NCBI GenBank assembly: GCA_900708905.1
Contig: CAADRB010000009.1
Location: 1,076,884-1,140,883, forward strand
From: Hymenolepis diminuta
Lineage: Eukaryota > Platyhelminthes > Cestoda > Cyclophyllidea > Hymenolepididae
Reading direction: 5' to 3'
DNA length: 64,000 bases
The notes below the pieces were generated by a model. It was not told the origin of the DNA. It ran no database searches and worked only from the letters and a program-made list of their open reading frames with translations. Of the stretch, positions 1 through 13,600 are shown piece by piece. The position numbers and the translations under genes were made by a program. How positions within the stretch are numbered: position 1 is the first letter of the stretch; every line of letters begins with the position of its first letter.

Positions 1-2358
1 TACTCACACATTCCACAAACCAGTCGTAAGTAGTTTAGTACCGAAAAAAATCACCAGTTTCAAATTTTATTAATTTTAAAGATTAGATGATGCAGAATGG
101 TTAATCAATATAAGTTTAAATTTGCAGATATTTGTATTTTTACTTAACAGTTCACTCTAGATTCCAGATACTTGTTCAATCCAGCAATCATGCTTTATTA
201 ACACTAGTTAATTGACTTCACAATCTCCGGCTAGGTAGATTGCTTTCTGCTTGAAACTAATAAAGATCTAAAGTGGCCGTCCCGTAATCAATGCCTAAAT
301 CGACCGTATTTATGAGACTTACGGTCATTGGAATTTTATACACCGCTCGATCTCAAACAGCACCACGGCTTTAATTGACTCATTCAACAGAATCTATAGA
401 GGGAAGACTGAAGCTCTTTCCCTTGACGATATTCGATTATTTTAACAAAGGGTACTCATAATAATAAATATCCCTTTTTATAACTAAGGATCAATCCATA
501 GCCAGAGCAATGAAAATCGCGTCCAGACTAGCTGTCAAAACCTCATGAGCAGCGTCTATCCGCATGCTGACAAGACGGACAATAACATAAAGATCACTTG
601 CAGAATGTTAATTACCCTCCCGAGACAAAGTTATCTGTCATCGACACCCTATTATAACTTCGTTGTATTCACAGTGCAGTGATCTCTTCCATAATGAGCA
701 GGTACTTCATTTTTCTTCAAACTTCCGCACATATTTAGGATCATTTACCATCCCTGTATACTTTTTTATGTGGCTGAAAATGGCTGGTTGAAAGGTAGAA
801 CTAACTTGGTCGAATTTTGTGGATAAACTGGTTCTTTAAAGATTTCCTTCACATTTTGTTTAATCTATTTCTACTGTTACTTTATCAGAGCCCTCTCTCT
901 TGTTCCTATCGATACCTAGAAGTCAGAAAAGCAGTATCGATTTTTGGAGAACTTGGGTAGATATAAATGTGTAAACCGAGGTATTTCCTGAAGAAATCTG
1001 CTTAGTAAGCTCTTCGTACATCTCGATCCCACCTGATCCTCATTCGAAGGTTAGCTTTCCCACAGCAATTAAGAGGCCTTTAAGTTAGAATTCTGATTGA
1101 AATTACAGTTATTTCAGTCTTGGTTTTGCAGATATGGCGAGTTTTAGTATTAATGATAATTTGAGAGTCATAGTTACTGAAAGAATATACGTCTTGAATT
1201 CTGTAATTTTTATCAGGTAATCATTCTCTTTCACCTTTCTTCGCAAACATTCAAGGAACTTTATCAATAGCTAAGATGCCTTTATTTTGCCGCCTGAAAT
1301 GCTATCACTGCCCCTTTTTTACATCGAATACAATCTCCCATTTAAGGCAGGCATTCGAGGGCAAAAAACACCCTTAGATAATTCCGCATCCATAATTTTC
1401 GAAAAACTGATTTCGCATGTTCATATTCGCGATAAATTGCTGGTCTCATCGTCGACCTTTGGTACTTACAAAACGTATCAAAGTCCAATATTAACTAGCA
1501 ATCTACCAAATAGAATGGCATAACTGAGGCTGGCTCTCTGTCGCTATGCCTGCTTATTCCTGTATTTTCACAGTCGAAAAATTTTCTCAGTGGCACGCCT
1601 GATCACGTTTCAAGGTCGTGCGAGAACAATCTAAATGCCTAGGTCGGACAAAGAGGATGAGAGAGAAAATGGTGATTTGTGTCTGTCACGCGCAAATACC
1701 AGACAAGAGGGTGGTTTGTAAATTCGCTAGGTGGCTACCGCTTGCTAGCTGACTAACCTTGGAGAAATGATAATTTATTTGAACGTCGAATCCGGGTTAC
1801 TTAAGGGGGAAAATAACATGATTTAAATGATTTGTACTGATGATGAAATAATTACCATAGTGAATAATATAACATATTTTTAGAGCATATACGAATATGA
1901 TCCAATTTATAAGCGCAAACATTGAAAAATTCTAGATTTGAAACTTGATCGATCCTTAGTAAATTTAAATAAGTTCATATACTTGTCAAAAAATGTATGA
2001 TATTTTTTAGAAATTAAAATGAAAGATATTCTATTTTGTCTGAATAGTTTTATCTTTCTAATGATGCGACAACAAGGGACTGATACCAGCAATTCTCCCA
2101 AATTTTCTATTTCAAGATATCAATTTTCTACCAGCATCAAATAAGTAATGCCGGTCTGTGAAAATTATGACGAATGAACAGTAATGCTTTGGAAATCAGT
2201 GTAGATCTACAGCTCAGATGAAACTCAAATGCCTCAAATATTTTTAATTGAGCACTAAGGTTCACAAAGAACTAAACCCATTATGGAAAGTGTTATTAGC
2301 ATTTGACTTAGCCAGAAGGAAAGAAACCTGGATAACTCCCATTTTTCTCCCCCTTTTT
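1..2358. other. AT-rich non-genic DNA
   Basis: No gene, RNA gene or repeat copy is recognised. A slightly GC-richer patch lies near 1530-1760. A short open frame at 1134-1216 sits between an acceptor-like tract (TTGGTTTTGCAG) and a donor-like GTAATC. It is too short and unsupported to call an exon. Confidence 0.5.
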
Positions 2359-2468
2359 GACCAAGACTAAACAGTGTGTTCGGTCAACTACATCACTGGA
2401 TGTGAACTGGCGACCATCTATCTCGTGACTCCTAACTTGACAGACATAAAAGTTGACTGTTTCACCAC
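2359..2468 (-). repeat. SINE-like copy, degraded (copy 1 of 5)
   Basis: Read on the plus strand, this segment contains TCACTGGATGTG, CTCGTGACTCCTAAC and TGACAGAC in the same order and spacing as the better copy at 46181-46366. Only the tRNA-like head and central part are recognisable. The 3' end with the CTCTACTCAAAAT tail is missing or decayed. Orientation is set by the copy at 46 kb, whose tRNA-like box A and box B read on the minus strand. Confidence 0.55.
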
Positions 2469-3025
2469 TTCAAATTCGGAATTCTGCATTCATTAATCAT
2501 ATTTTTTAAAGTTCTGGTCACTGTGACGGCTTAAATATTTATACTGGTGTCCCCTTTGGTCTTGGTGAGTAATCCCTAAGAATCCTCTATGATATGAATT
2601 TTAAAAAAACAGCAGTTAACATCAACTCTAGATGATCTTGGTCTTTTTATTTCACAAATGCGCCTTTTCAGTGCTTTTGAAGAGTCTGTGATCATATATT
2701 CACAGTTAAGGGAGATCATTAGTATATATTATAGGTGCTTTACATGGGACAAAGATGCAATTACCCAAAGGAAATCTTGTCATACGGTTGTGTGCTTTTA
2801 AATAGAAACTTTAAAACCCTTTTCTCAATTTTTAATTCGCATTTATATCACCCTTGAAAGATTTCATTCCATCAACTAAGGAGAAAAGTTTTTGAATTAC
2901 ACGAAAGGCAGAAAAGTACTATGAATCAAATCTCTTTTTGTCAATTTAATGAAAATTTTAAGTTAGTACTTCTGAGGATTCGTAAGATTTGAGGAATTAT
3001 TCCCCAAAAATGATTTTATCCTTAG

Positions 3026-3236
3026 ATATGTCAGTCATCGATAAACCCATAAAAGAAGCTGAGGAGGAAACCGTAGTTTTTGAGCATGTAAGCATTTTTC
3101 TTGTATCATCACTAATCGACCTTAAAGGTCGGTAAAATTTCTACAGTATGTGGAGTCACCACGCAAAGAATTTGACAAGAATTATTCGAATTTGGTGCAG
3201 TATCGAAAAGAGGGAAAAAATGAAAATATAACTTAA
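3026..3236 (+). CDS. Candidate two-exon small protein (49 aa), unrecognised
   Basis: Exon 1 (3026-3087) follows the acceptor-like TTTTATCCTTAG and opens with ATG at 3028. It encodes 20 residues rich in Glu and Lys and ends at a GTAAGC donor. A 59-base intron ends at TTTCTACAG, and exon 2 (3147-3236) continues in frame for 29 residues, including EFDKNYSNLVQYRKEG, to TAA. Seen: both splice borders are good and the phase is kept. The hydrophilic composition looks protein-like. I do not recognise the product, and exons this short occur by chance in AT-rich DNA. The acceptor directly before the ATG would suit either an upstream exon or trans-splicing. Transcript data would decide. Confidence 0.25.
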
Positions 3237-3913
3237 ATACGTGAATGTACTGAATTGCATAATAATGTAATAACAAGAATGTATGAATGCAGTAGTTCAT
3301 TAGAACGTATGAACCAACCACGCTTGTCATGAGACGTGACAACGGAGAAAATTTAAAAAATAAGAAGTAATAATGCAAGTGAGGGTATGAATAGGACATA
3401 ACTGAGTGGATAAGTAACTAAGGATAAGCAAATGATGGTTCAAATAACTCAAGGATTAAATTCGTCACAATTTCCTTATATTATTTACTACGAAGCGCAA
3501 TATTACATGTCCGTTTGCTCATAAGGCGGTGATCGGGATATAGTTTTGGGAAAGGGTAGGGAATTTGGTCCATAGAAATCGAGATGATTAATTCTTCTTT
3601 TCTCAGTCCGAGGGACATTTTGTGAACCGTACATCCCCTAACTAAGATAATATCTTTAACTCGTTTTAAGGTAGTCATTATAATAAAACTAAGTCTATTT
3701 TACTATTACTCAAGAAAGTGTGTCCATAATTGGACTCTTTTACTCCATCAATTGATGAAAGTACAATTAACTTTATTTGTAGAAATCACAAATTAAAAGT
3801 GGGGCCTGGGAGTAAACAGAAAAGCCATGAATGATGATCAAACTCGCAACAAATTAATGAATTAAAACTTTTTCGTTAATTTTGCATTGGAAATCATGAG
3901 TACCTTCACACTC

Positions 3914-4193
3914 AGATTGAAGAATAACTTCAAATGGCGATAACTAAAAGTTTAAACTTTCAAGAACTCACAAGATAGGAAGTTAAGAAACCAGGTTTTT
4001 GAGCGCACAGATGGTGGTGGATCATTACGGAGGTCTTTGCTTAGATTTGACCAAAGACCGTCAAGGAGCGTAGTGCAAAACTCCAGGACACAGATTCTAA
4101 TATGGGATCCCGAATAATTTAAGAAACTGCAGGAATATGTTAAAATCAAAATTATATTATGCGTGCTTCTTTTTATGTAAAAAAGATTAATAA
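3914..4193 (+). repeat. R1 dispersed repeat, copy C
   Basis: Begins with ATTGAAGAATAACTTCAAAT and ends near a T-rich TTTTTATGTAAAAAAGATTAAT. It carries the family core: CAAAGACCGTCAAG, then TGCAAAACTCCAGG, then TTTAAGAAACTGCAG. A hairpin with 8-base perfect arms (GGTCTTTG 4032-4039, CAAAGACC 4052-4059) lies in the centre. No long open frame and no terminal inverted repeat is seen, so this is a non-autonomous element or a fragment. Confidence 0.6.
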
Positions 4194-6271
4194 TTAAATT
4201 TTCAACCTTAAAATTAGAGTTGTTTTATAATCATCCTGTCACTAAACTTTAAAATAAAGTTTAAACTATATTTCCATCTTATTTTTTGAAATAAGGAGAA
4301 AAACTAGAACAATCGATTACTAATTAAGGTGGTCAATTCAAGATTATAGCCTATTTTTGTGAAAAGAGATAATTCAAAGATCATGAGCTTATATTACATG
4401 ATCATCACATGGTGTATATAAGGGCGTTTCCATCCCTCAACAAAGCGATTGAAAATATTCGCATGAAAGTCAGGATTGTTCACACCCATAAGTTACTATC
4501 AGAGATCACAAGTTTATTGATTTGTGATCGTTCGAGTTAAAAGTACAAATAAGCGCGTTCATTCATCATGCATTCAGTGCTCGACATTCACTGCGTTCCT
4601 TCAGATTAATGGACTCTCATGACAAACTATCACACCATTTAAAGTTCATGCGAACGTATCAACAAAGTGCACTCCTTTTGAACTTTGGACTTCATGTTGC
4701 AATTATTTGATTGCATTAATTCTGCTCTAAGTTTTTTTAGGAATGTTGGAACATTGGAAATGCATTATTTTTGCTCGCTATAAAAAAGACACTTAAATTT
4801 CAAATTAAATTATTGTGAGCGGATAGATCAGCTATAAATACATAGTTGTAGACTACCTTACGCCGGAGCTCCTAGTTAAGATATTCCTTGCCTACAGCTG
4901 ACTCCTTCTATAACCCGACCGTTTATAATGACCGATCCGCCTTCTAATACTACATCTTCCAGCGCTAGTACTATCTCTGGTAACCTATCTACCTACTGCA
5001 TTCGTAGCTATTTCCGTCTTTTCCTCTCTTTCCGCCACTTCTCACTGAGTTTTTACCATCTCACTCTCTGCACTCCTGATTCCTCTAGTTATTATTCTTC
5101 CACACGCTCATCTTAGTCCTTCTCAATGTCTTATTTGATGACACTCAGGATTGCAGAGTTTAAAACGACTGATGATTGATTTAAGAATTAATAACGTTTA
5201 TGTTTGGCAAAACAGTAACATCTGCGCAATTTTGATAATGGTAAGAAAATTCAGAGAATATAAAGAACCATGCTTCATCCGAATTCATCTGCTTTTTACC
5301 AAAATGGTGAGGTGAGTTCAGTGCATAAAAATCTGACACCCCAAGGTTCAAACTTCTAAATTTTACCTCCGGATTCTTTACTAGAACGAGCGGGCTCAGA
5401 ATACACTTTGATTGATATCCACCGTAATTATATTTATTCAACCAGTAAATTGACTTGATAGGTTAGTCATTATCACTCATCTCGGTGTATCCATCCCTTT
5501 TGACAGCTGAAGAGCTGGCTTGATCAGCAAGGTTAACTCGGATTGATAATGGAAATTTTAATTAGCCAAATATGATAGATACCAGACGAAAATGAAATCA
5601 TTGGTTGCCTTAGATAACTTAGATTTAAGTGAAAAAAAAACTATCACCTTATCCTTCCATAGGGTATCGAATTATGCTTTATAGAATTGTTCTTTCCCGT
5701 GGCTTGTTCCCATTAAATCGATTTTCTACTGGCGCAGAGGTCGTGGTGACTGAAATAACTTCATGTCTTTGGACCTGGAAACCCACCCTCCCCTCCCTCC
5801 TCCCCCAAATTCCTACTCTGCCAATCGGTCCGTTTTGGGTATTGTCTGTGGAAAACATTCAGACAGTGGGTGGACCTGATTTATTGTGTCTGAGGTGTTC
5901 CCATTTCTTTGTCAGGATGATTCAAAAACCCACCGATTGATTTCTGGCGCACAAAAGTGCTGACAGCCTTTGTGTTAACATCTACCTCATAATCATAATC
6001 ATTTCTCTGCCTAAATGAAACCATTTTGCAAAGTTTGCTTTCGCCTCGTTGAGGAAAAGTGAGAATATGAAAAATACCTGGCTAGCGAAGTGGTAATATT
6101 TGTGTAGTAGGATTAAACTAGGCCTGAATACCATTTGGCTTATATTGTAATAATGGTGAACATGGAATAGTCGGATAGTCTGTTTTGTAAAACTAGGTTC
6201 CTCTCTAAGTTGGCGAACTTTAGTTCAAGGCAGACCTAGTGTCCAACATGCAATGTTTATCTTAACGTATA
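4194..6271. other. Non-genic DNA with a pyrimidine-rich patch
   Basis: No gene is recognised. A Ser/Thr-rich open frame of 62 codons starts at ATG 4928 (MTDPPSNTTSSSAS), in a pyrimidine-rich tract at 4860-5120. A GC-richer tract at 5700-5960 contains short C-runs. Neither has supporting splice sites or a recognisable domain. Confidence 0.4.
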
Positions 6272-6562
6272 CGGAGTGATTGAAAAGTAACGTTCAACAA
6301 AGATCTCCAGACGTTAAATCATCACATCTGCATATCATGAGGTTCAGAAATGAGTTTTCTGAGTACGAACATGAGTGGCTGTTACAGAAGTGCATAATCA
6401 GATCGATGCAATGACTGTCAAGAACCATTACGCAAAACTCAAGGTCGCCGGTTCTATACAGTAGTCTCGAGTGGTTTAAGAAGCTGCAGATGAGCCCTTA
6501 TGTCCAATTAAAAGTTTAAATGACATCTCATGTTCGATTTTTATTAAAAAGGAGATAATTTG
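6272..6562 (+). repeat. R1 dispersed repeat, copy A
   Basis: Starts CGGAGTGATTGAAAAGTAAC and ends around TTTTTATTAAAAAGGAGATAAT. The core contains CAGATCGATG, GACTGTCAAGAACC, CGCAAAACTCAAGG, CGGTTCTATA and GTGGTTTAAGAAGCTGCAG, in the same order as copies B, C and E. It is among the best-preserved copies and useful as a seed for a consensus. Confidence 0.65.
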
Positions 6563-8430
6563 ATATTTAAATTATTTGACTGCTAAAATAATGAGTTAAC
6601 CTTCAATCAATCTGTGAATGTATAGAAATCGACTGAAAGTGAAAACTATAACTTACATCGAGCTTAAATTAATTAAGAATATGTTAAAACCTAATAAGAG
6701 GTAAGAATGGCGACACTTCAAACTTAAGTGGATGCGACGACCCTACCATCTGTTTTTCCAAATAGGTTCCATATGTTCGCTTTCAACTACTATGAATAAC
6801 CGAAAAGTTTCACACAAAGTTTGATTTTTTCCAATCTGTTAAGAGTTCTCTGAGAAGGAAAAAAGCATAATCAATCAATATGCCAAAAATCTTCTGTAAG
6901 TCTAAGGTCCTTCAAATGTCATGGAAGTTTCTAAATCAAATTATTTTGCATTTACATTCTCATTCACTGCTCAGTTAATATAAAAACCATAGCATCATAG
7001 TTTTCCATTAATATCCTTAATGGAAAGATAATTAATACGGCCCCATCAAATTCATAAGCTGATATAAAACAATTCCTATTATCCTTATTTCTAATTTGTA
7101 CTTAGCGGACAACTGTACTGCCACTCATTTAATTCGCTCTATCCCGTCTTTCACAGTATCGAAAATGTGGGCGCCTTTACACTTATCTTCCACCTTAGTA
7201 TTACTATTATTTTGTTTCATAGATCTGCATGCACAATTTGTGTTTTTAACCCGAATCGGCGCAAAATATTTTCCCATAGCAGCGTATTGCGCGCAGAGAA
7301 GGAGAAGCAAGGCAGGATTTAGAATGACTAAGAAAAGCCATCCCCAGTATCTACGTCATATGATTCGCCCAAAGCCTAACCCGGCGTAATCTGATTCTCA
7401 TACCACACACACGCGCGCTTTCCTTAACCTCAGTCAACCCAGTAATTATTGCCAGTAATATAATGTAATTACAAACAGCCATTCTGACCTTAATAATTAA
7501 AAGATGTATTGCGCGTTGATTATTAGGTTAAATGTCATGTCCGCCCTTGATTGTCCTACCCTGAAATGCTATGTTGAAATGGTGGTATTAGTCATACCGT
7601 ACAAGTGACTAATAAGCCACGGGGGAAGATTTTTCTTCATCGTGGGGAGTTCTCTCTCCCTCTCTGAGTAGAGGAAAGGCAATAAGTTCTATCAGCTTTC
7701 CTCCTCATCTTCCTCTCTCCCTCGCCTCTGTCTAATTGGTAGACGGCAATGTGCAATAGCATGAAGATGAGGCTGAGTCATCACACGCCTGCTAGAGAAA
7801 AGAAAGGGATGCACGCTCCGTCACGTGGTTTGTCCGCGTCTGAGTTTTTTCTTCCCCATTGGATGTGGACACAGATGTGTGTACGAGATAGAAGTCTGAA
7901 TGTCATGACAGCATACCAAAGGTGTGATTAATACCTGAATATGATAGGCTTCCTGTTTAAGGCGTACGTTCTGGCCATTCCCCGGTTGGAACTTCAGAGA
8001 AAAGGGATATCAGCAACGTCAGTAATACTAATAACATTCAAATGTTGGGAAAGAAAGAAGGGTATTGTAGTAACTGTAAATCTAATCCGAAGAACTACAA
8101 GGAGTTCTATTAGACGCTTTTAGAATATTTAGAAATGTACATAACATTACTTGATCCTTAAATGATTAGAACCTGGGTTCTTATTAGAAGCTCATTCCTC
8201 GACTGTATTTGGAATCTCCTGATGATATCGTCTTATTAATTTTAATACTTGTCGAAAATTCTCGCAAAATGAAACTATAATCAAGTATTTTCCTGGAAGA
8301 AAAGTAACATTATCTAAGTTAGCATCCAAATTTTGTACAAGGGGATGTAAAACCTTCATATGTTGAATATAAGGCTTTTGACGCGATATTCTCTTTCAAG
8401 TCTCCAGTGGTAGACTTATTTAATTATATG
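6563..8430. other. Non-genic DNA, with Z-DNA-prone tract and E-box patch
   Basis: No gene is recognised. A 15-base alternating purine-pyrimidine tract, CACACACACGCGCGC, lies at 7404-7418. A GC-richer patch at 7620-7980 includes TCACGTGG at 7822. Open frames here have no identifiable domain, and several rely on non-ATG starts. Confidence 0.4.
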
Positions 8431-8750
8431 TAATTGAAAAGTAATTTCAAATAAAGATTTTAAGAGGTTTCTATGTCCAAAAACCACCAGTATTATCGGA
8501 ACACTATGAAATCCGTAAATCAGTTTTTCCAGCGCAAAGTTTACTATGGACCATTTCAGATGTATATGCTCAGATCGATGAAGAACCACCAAGAACTGTC
8601 ATACAATACTCACAGTTGCAGGTTCTACAATAGGGTCTCAAGGGGTTTAAGTAACTGCAGGGGACTGCTTTGGTAAAAATCATAGGCCAAATGAAACTTC
8701 ATGCTATTGGTGTTTTTCTCATATTTGATTTTTATAAAAAAGAGTAATAG
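8431..8750 (+). repeat. R1 dispersed repeat, copy B
   Basis: Begins AATTGAAAAGTAATTTCAAA, matching the start of copies A and C. The core shows GCTCAGATCGATGAAGA, ATACAATACTCACAG, CAGGTTCTACAATAGGGTCT and GGGGTTTAAGTAACTGCAG. The end, TTTTTATAAAAAAGAGTAAT, aligns with the ends of A and C. The short open frame starting at 8473 is formed by the repeat and should not be read as a gene. Confidence 0.65.
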
Positions 8751-11370
8751 ATTATTAAAGTAGATGTCAAACCTCTCAATCATTCTGTTTATTATTCAAA
8801 AGTTATTAATACTCGATTCACTTATCATTGGGAAAAACTTTCTTCATCCTCAAGCCTTCTGACAAACGGAAGTTGGTTGTTTGATTTCCCTTGAAGTTTA
8901 TCCGAAAAACTTTCAGAAAAGAAACGCACTTTATGGCGGTTAGTAGTTGAATTATTTGTCTTGAAGTTTGTCGAGTTAGAGAAATGAAAGTTATTAGCTA
9001 TCTACCCTATCAGTTCAATAACTACTGATTGGCATTTAATGCGCTTAGTTTTAACGCCCACGCAAATTGTGCTTGGCCATGTCTGGCATCTTCGTTTTGG
9101 ACACACGTAGGACTAGGGCTATCTTAGACACCAGTTATTCAGATGGGATAATTGACAAAGCAGGTATGTATAATATGCTGGTGCTGGAGTGTGTGAATCA
9201 GTTAATCGGGCTTGGAAGTTTGTCGTCATAGTCATTAAACTAGAGCACGTCGAGGGGAAAATAAATGGAATGGAGAGCGATTGACTTACCCACAGTGCTA
9301 TTTACCCTGGGACAAAAAATATTCTTCGCTTATACGTCAATGGACTTCTGCATACTAGGGAGGTTCATTTTGTTATTAATCAACCTTGAAGGGAGACATC
9401 AGTTAAACAGTTTCTTAATTTATATTCTTTCACTTAAACTGCGAAGGATTTTGTATCTTATTAATCGCTCAACTATTTTTCCTTCTATCGCAAAACTACA
9501 TTTATTTTCAACAGCAAAAGAAGACATTTATCTCTATCACCTGATCTAAATTATGGTTTTTACGACTTTGGAACGTACCCTGAATTGAATCGGTTGATTC
9601 CAAAATGATGTCTGCTTAGACAATTCGTCTGACTACTGATATTCCCTCACTACTCTACTTTCTCAAAAAAATAGCAGTTTATCTGAATAAATTAAATAGG
9701 AATTAGTGCAAACTGTTCTCCGGTTCGTAAATTGAGTTTTATTAGAAAGTTTTTCTGACAAATGCTGCCCGGTTCCTAATATTTAATCCTGGTGTAATTC
9801 ATCAAAAATTTTCATTTAAATATAGGAGAGTTTACTCCAATACTATGTACTATGCCAATTAATATCATAATACTAATAATTATACTTCGATTCAGTTTAC
9901 TAAATTTTAAAAAAATATTAGAGTTTTCGAAGCTGGAATCTTCAATTATGAGGAGTTATTGGCTCACTGAATGTTGATAAACCCATCTGATTAAATTTTC
10001 TGGTCGGTTATTGATCGTATTAACGATACAGTTTGAACAAGAAAATGAAAAACTCTCGATTTATATTTACAAAAGGGGAAACCAGTGCAGTTTGAGGATT
10101 TTAGTCTTGAAAATCAAAGATTTCTCTTGAGCTCAAATTACGAGGGTTGACTTTAGATTACTTGAGAGTTTGAAATCAAACATTCTGAAGGTTGTCTTTT
10201 GAAAAAGTGTGCTAAATTTCAAATTCCATGAACAAGTATTTTCCTACCACAATTTTCGCAAGCTTACAAAGATTTGTCTGATTGCAAAAAAGGCGTTCAT
10301 GTGGAACTGTACATGATTGTTCTTAAGGCGCTCGTAGCTTGAGTAGTAGTTTGTTCTGTTCAATTAAATTCAATTTCTAGGAAGCGAATATAGATATTTG
10401 CCTGTGACCCCTCGTTTCTCAATGCAGTTCAGAATTATCTGTTTGCGGAAGGAGGCATGCAACCGGAATTAAACAGATTTTCAGGACTAGAAGGTACAGG
10501 TATAAATTGTGATATTCAGCGAGAACATTTTACTTTTTGATAGTGAAGTTACTAAGAAGTTGAAATTATCACAGGAAAACTAGCATAAATGTTTAATAGT
10601 TTAAATTAATATTTATTTCCATTCGGGCTTTCTTCATTAACATAAATTAACAAGCTAACAAAATCTACTATTTTCTAGGTTATTATGCTGCCATAAACTG
10701 GGCTTGAAGAATGTTAAAGTTAGCAAGAGAAAGAGGCAATCGATCAGGATTCAGGCAACATTTATGAATGGTAATTCCCCAAGTTCAACATCCATCCTCA
10801 ATACAAATCTTTTTGCCAAGAGATTGATTTAACAATCAAGCATGTTTTCAAATTTTCGCGTGATTGATTAAGGTCGTCCTTTTCCTCTCTCATTATCAGT
10901 TTGTTGGAGTTATTTTTTGTGAGTGAATTTTGCACTGATTGTTTATCTCTCAAGTGACCACAAATGGTATTATTCGTGATCACACAAGCGTAAACACAGA
11001 GAAAAAGAGCTAGAATTGACCTCGGAAACGAAGTGGTATCCACGTGGCAACATCGTTTTAGTGGCTTGCCCCCTCACTCACTCACTAGTTCGGACTGACC
11101 CAAAATAGGGACAAAGCAAACTCCTTTCAATGTGAGGAAGAGGCTGAGAGTTAGCATGATTAGTTGAGAGCTGTGGTTGAGAGTTGAATTCAGATATTGC
11201 TTGATGGCTCAGAATGGAGAAAGGAGTATAAGCCGCTAACTGCTAAGCTTATCCTAACCGCTCAGGAACCATGAAAATGGCATTTGCACAGCCATCTGAT
11301 CCTATAAACTCGAGCTCTCTTCTGCTGTCACATAAATTAGAACTCGTGGTCATAAAAGTAGAAATCTCAT
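8751..11370. other. Non-genic AT-rich DNA
   Basis: No gene is recognised. A 50-codon frame begins at ATG 9079 (MSGIFVLDTRRTRAIL) and runs into a donor-like GCAGGTATGT, but nothing downstream supports an exon. A short (CTCA)n tract lies near 11072-11086 and a CACGTG at 11041. Confidence 0.4.
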
Positions 11371-11530
11371 GCAGTGGTCAACGGGCACATCAGAGGTCAC
11401 GAGATCGATGTCCTATCGGTGCACACCTGCTGATATGGACAACTGCACCAGTTAACTCTGCTCAACAAGAGGGGTGGTAGAAGTGAGTTTCCCGTGAGAA
11501 TGGCTCCAATATTTATTCCCTCTGTCCAAG
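11371..11530 (+). repeat. SINE-like copy, diverged (copy 2 of 5)
   Basis: The segment aligns by eye along its length with the minus strand of 46181-46366. It shows GGTCACGAGATCGATGTCC (box B region), CGGTGCACACCTG, CAACTGCACCAGTTAACTCTG, a short A/G-rich stretch, GAATGGCTCC and CCCTCTGTCCAA. These occur in the family order. The 69-codon open frame starting at ATG 11271 runs into this repeat and is therefore unlikely to be a gene. Confidence 0.5.
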
Positions 11531-13600
11531 CTAAATGCTCTCAGACATTTAGTAATAGTGTAATTCTTGCTAACAATCCCACAAGAATAATCGTAAAGAA
11601 GAGAAGTGAAATTTAAAGTTGTTTTAGCATTAATGAACCGCATTCGGTTACCTCAGAGAAACTGTTTAATGTACACGGTTGTTCATTAGTTCGGAAAAAC
11701 AATTTCATCATTAAACGTTATTTTCAGTATTAAAGAGGAAAAATATAAAATTCATGTTAATATCGTCAAGGAAAAACAGTTAATAATTTGAATGCTTTCG
11801 TTTTCCCCTTGACAGGTGCGATTGTCCGCTGAACAGACTTTAAACTAAACATATTAGAACAAAAGTCTAATGAAAAGGCCTTAAATAAAAATAGAGACAA
11901 ACACTATTAGAGTATAGGAAAACTCCTGGCAAATGTTAATCTTATCCCACTCGAAAGCCACAATAGCAGCCTCCTTAAATTTCTCCTTAACCGATCCTTT
12001 TCAGTCAAAGGGCTTCATAATAGAAAATTGCAGGTTATTCAATTATGAAAAAACCTTTTATAACCTTTAGTAGACGTGTATTTACACAATTCTCGAATCA
12101 CATTTATACTTAGCGAAGGTCTGTCTTCTTAAGATTGCCAGAGAGAGAGATGGGGAGGCCATATTCATGGCATTCAAAGGAAATCGATAAATTTAAAGAA
12201 ACTGCGCATTAAATAGATAACGCATCAACGTTAAAGTGAATGGAGATTAATTAGCAAAGATTCCTTGCACTTAAATTGCGAAGACTATCGATTTATCCAA
12301 ACATAATGTAATTTATCGATCGATTAACTTACGTAAACACTAGCATAATTATTAGTGTTTAATTAGGGAATCTTGATTAGAAGAAATTTGCTAAAAATAT
12401 TGTCAAACGAGTACATTTTCAATTGGTCATGGAAATCACAGAGATGGGAATATGCGTGAGGTTGAAGTTGCCTGGACTATGCAATCCTATCTCATCTTAA
12501 ACATAGAAAGCGCGCCTTCATGTTGAATGGTACAAAAGCTCCACCAACAAGACACTATAGAAATTCTCTCCTCTATTTTTTTCATTCTTGTGCGACGAAA
12601 TCACACTGGTTTACTAACCCGAATTTCGACACATAAACATCTGTTGCTAATTGGAGATGTTATGAGGCCAACAAAATTTTGTCAAACGTACAAAATATTG
12701 TGTAAATTACGAAACGCTATTGCCAAATAGTTGAAAAATTCCCATTAATCATGTAGCTGGTAATTACTTATGATAAATATCCCATCTCTACTGGAAGAAA
12801 AGCATTCACGAATGGGTCGGTCACGGACAAAGAAATAAACACCCATAGAAGTCTGCTTGCTGTAGTCATAAGTAATTCTTAACCTAAGAGTGCGATGATG
12901 TTTGACTTACTTTTTTGCAAGCTGTCAAATCCACTCTCTACTTTGTATACACGAAGTACCTGCGAAAGTGTCGTGCACATAACGGATCGATTTTTGATAG
13001 AGTAAGATTTGTCCCAAAATCTGCATATTTAGGCACGATATGGACACAGGGAGCATGATTAGATACGTTCATTAACACACCACAGCTCTCTTGTTTAGCT
13101 CCTCACGCAAAAGCTAGTGCGTATGTAATTCCCTCTAATTTGCATTGTCGAGACGACTAAGGCGCTTTCACGAAGCAATTTTGCATTAAGAGATAAAGCT
13201 TTTATACACATGCGCATAAAACGGTAACCACGTGCAATGCAGGCTCGAAACTCGAAAATTTAGTGGATTAATCAAGAAGACCTATTCATAGGTAAGAAAA
13301 CATCAAGAGTGCACAATTGTTTACTCAAAGAGCAGGTTTTTTACTCGACACGCACTAGTGCACATGAGGCAAACACAAATCAAAACATCTTGAGAATTAT
13401 TACCTTCCCGTTTTGTTTAACTCTTACTGATTCTGGCGTTACAGTTACACATGTATTGACAATTCCAGCTTAAACGAGGGGCGAAAACCCGCAGAGGAAA
13501 AGTTTATTAGCACGCCGTAGTTTCACCAACAAAAATCAGATGTTTTTCATCAATAATAAGTTGTCCAATTTCGCTTCTAAATGTGCTAGTAAAAGAAATG
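11531..13600. other. Non-genic DNA
   Basis: No gene is recognised. GC rises in patches between 12900 and 13260, with CACGTG at 13231 and several short dyads, but no promoter or transcript structure can be asserted. Confidence 0.4.

Noticed and set aside
2370..2480. Candidate exon (frame with YITGCELATIYL)
   Set aside because: The stretch is a SINE-like copy matching 46181-46366, not coding DNA.
11271..11480. Plus-strand 69-codon frame with a good ATG context
   Set aside because: Its second half is the SINE-like copy at 11371-11530.
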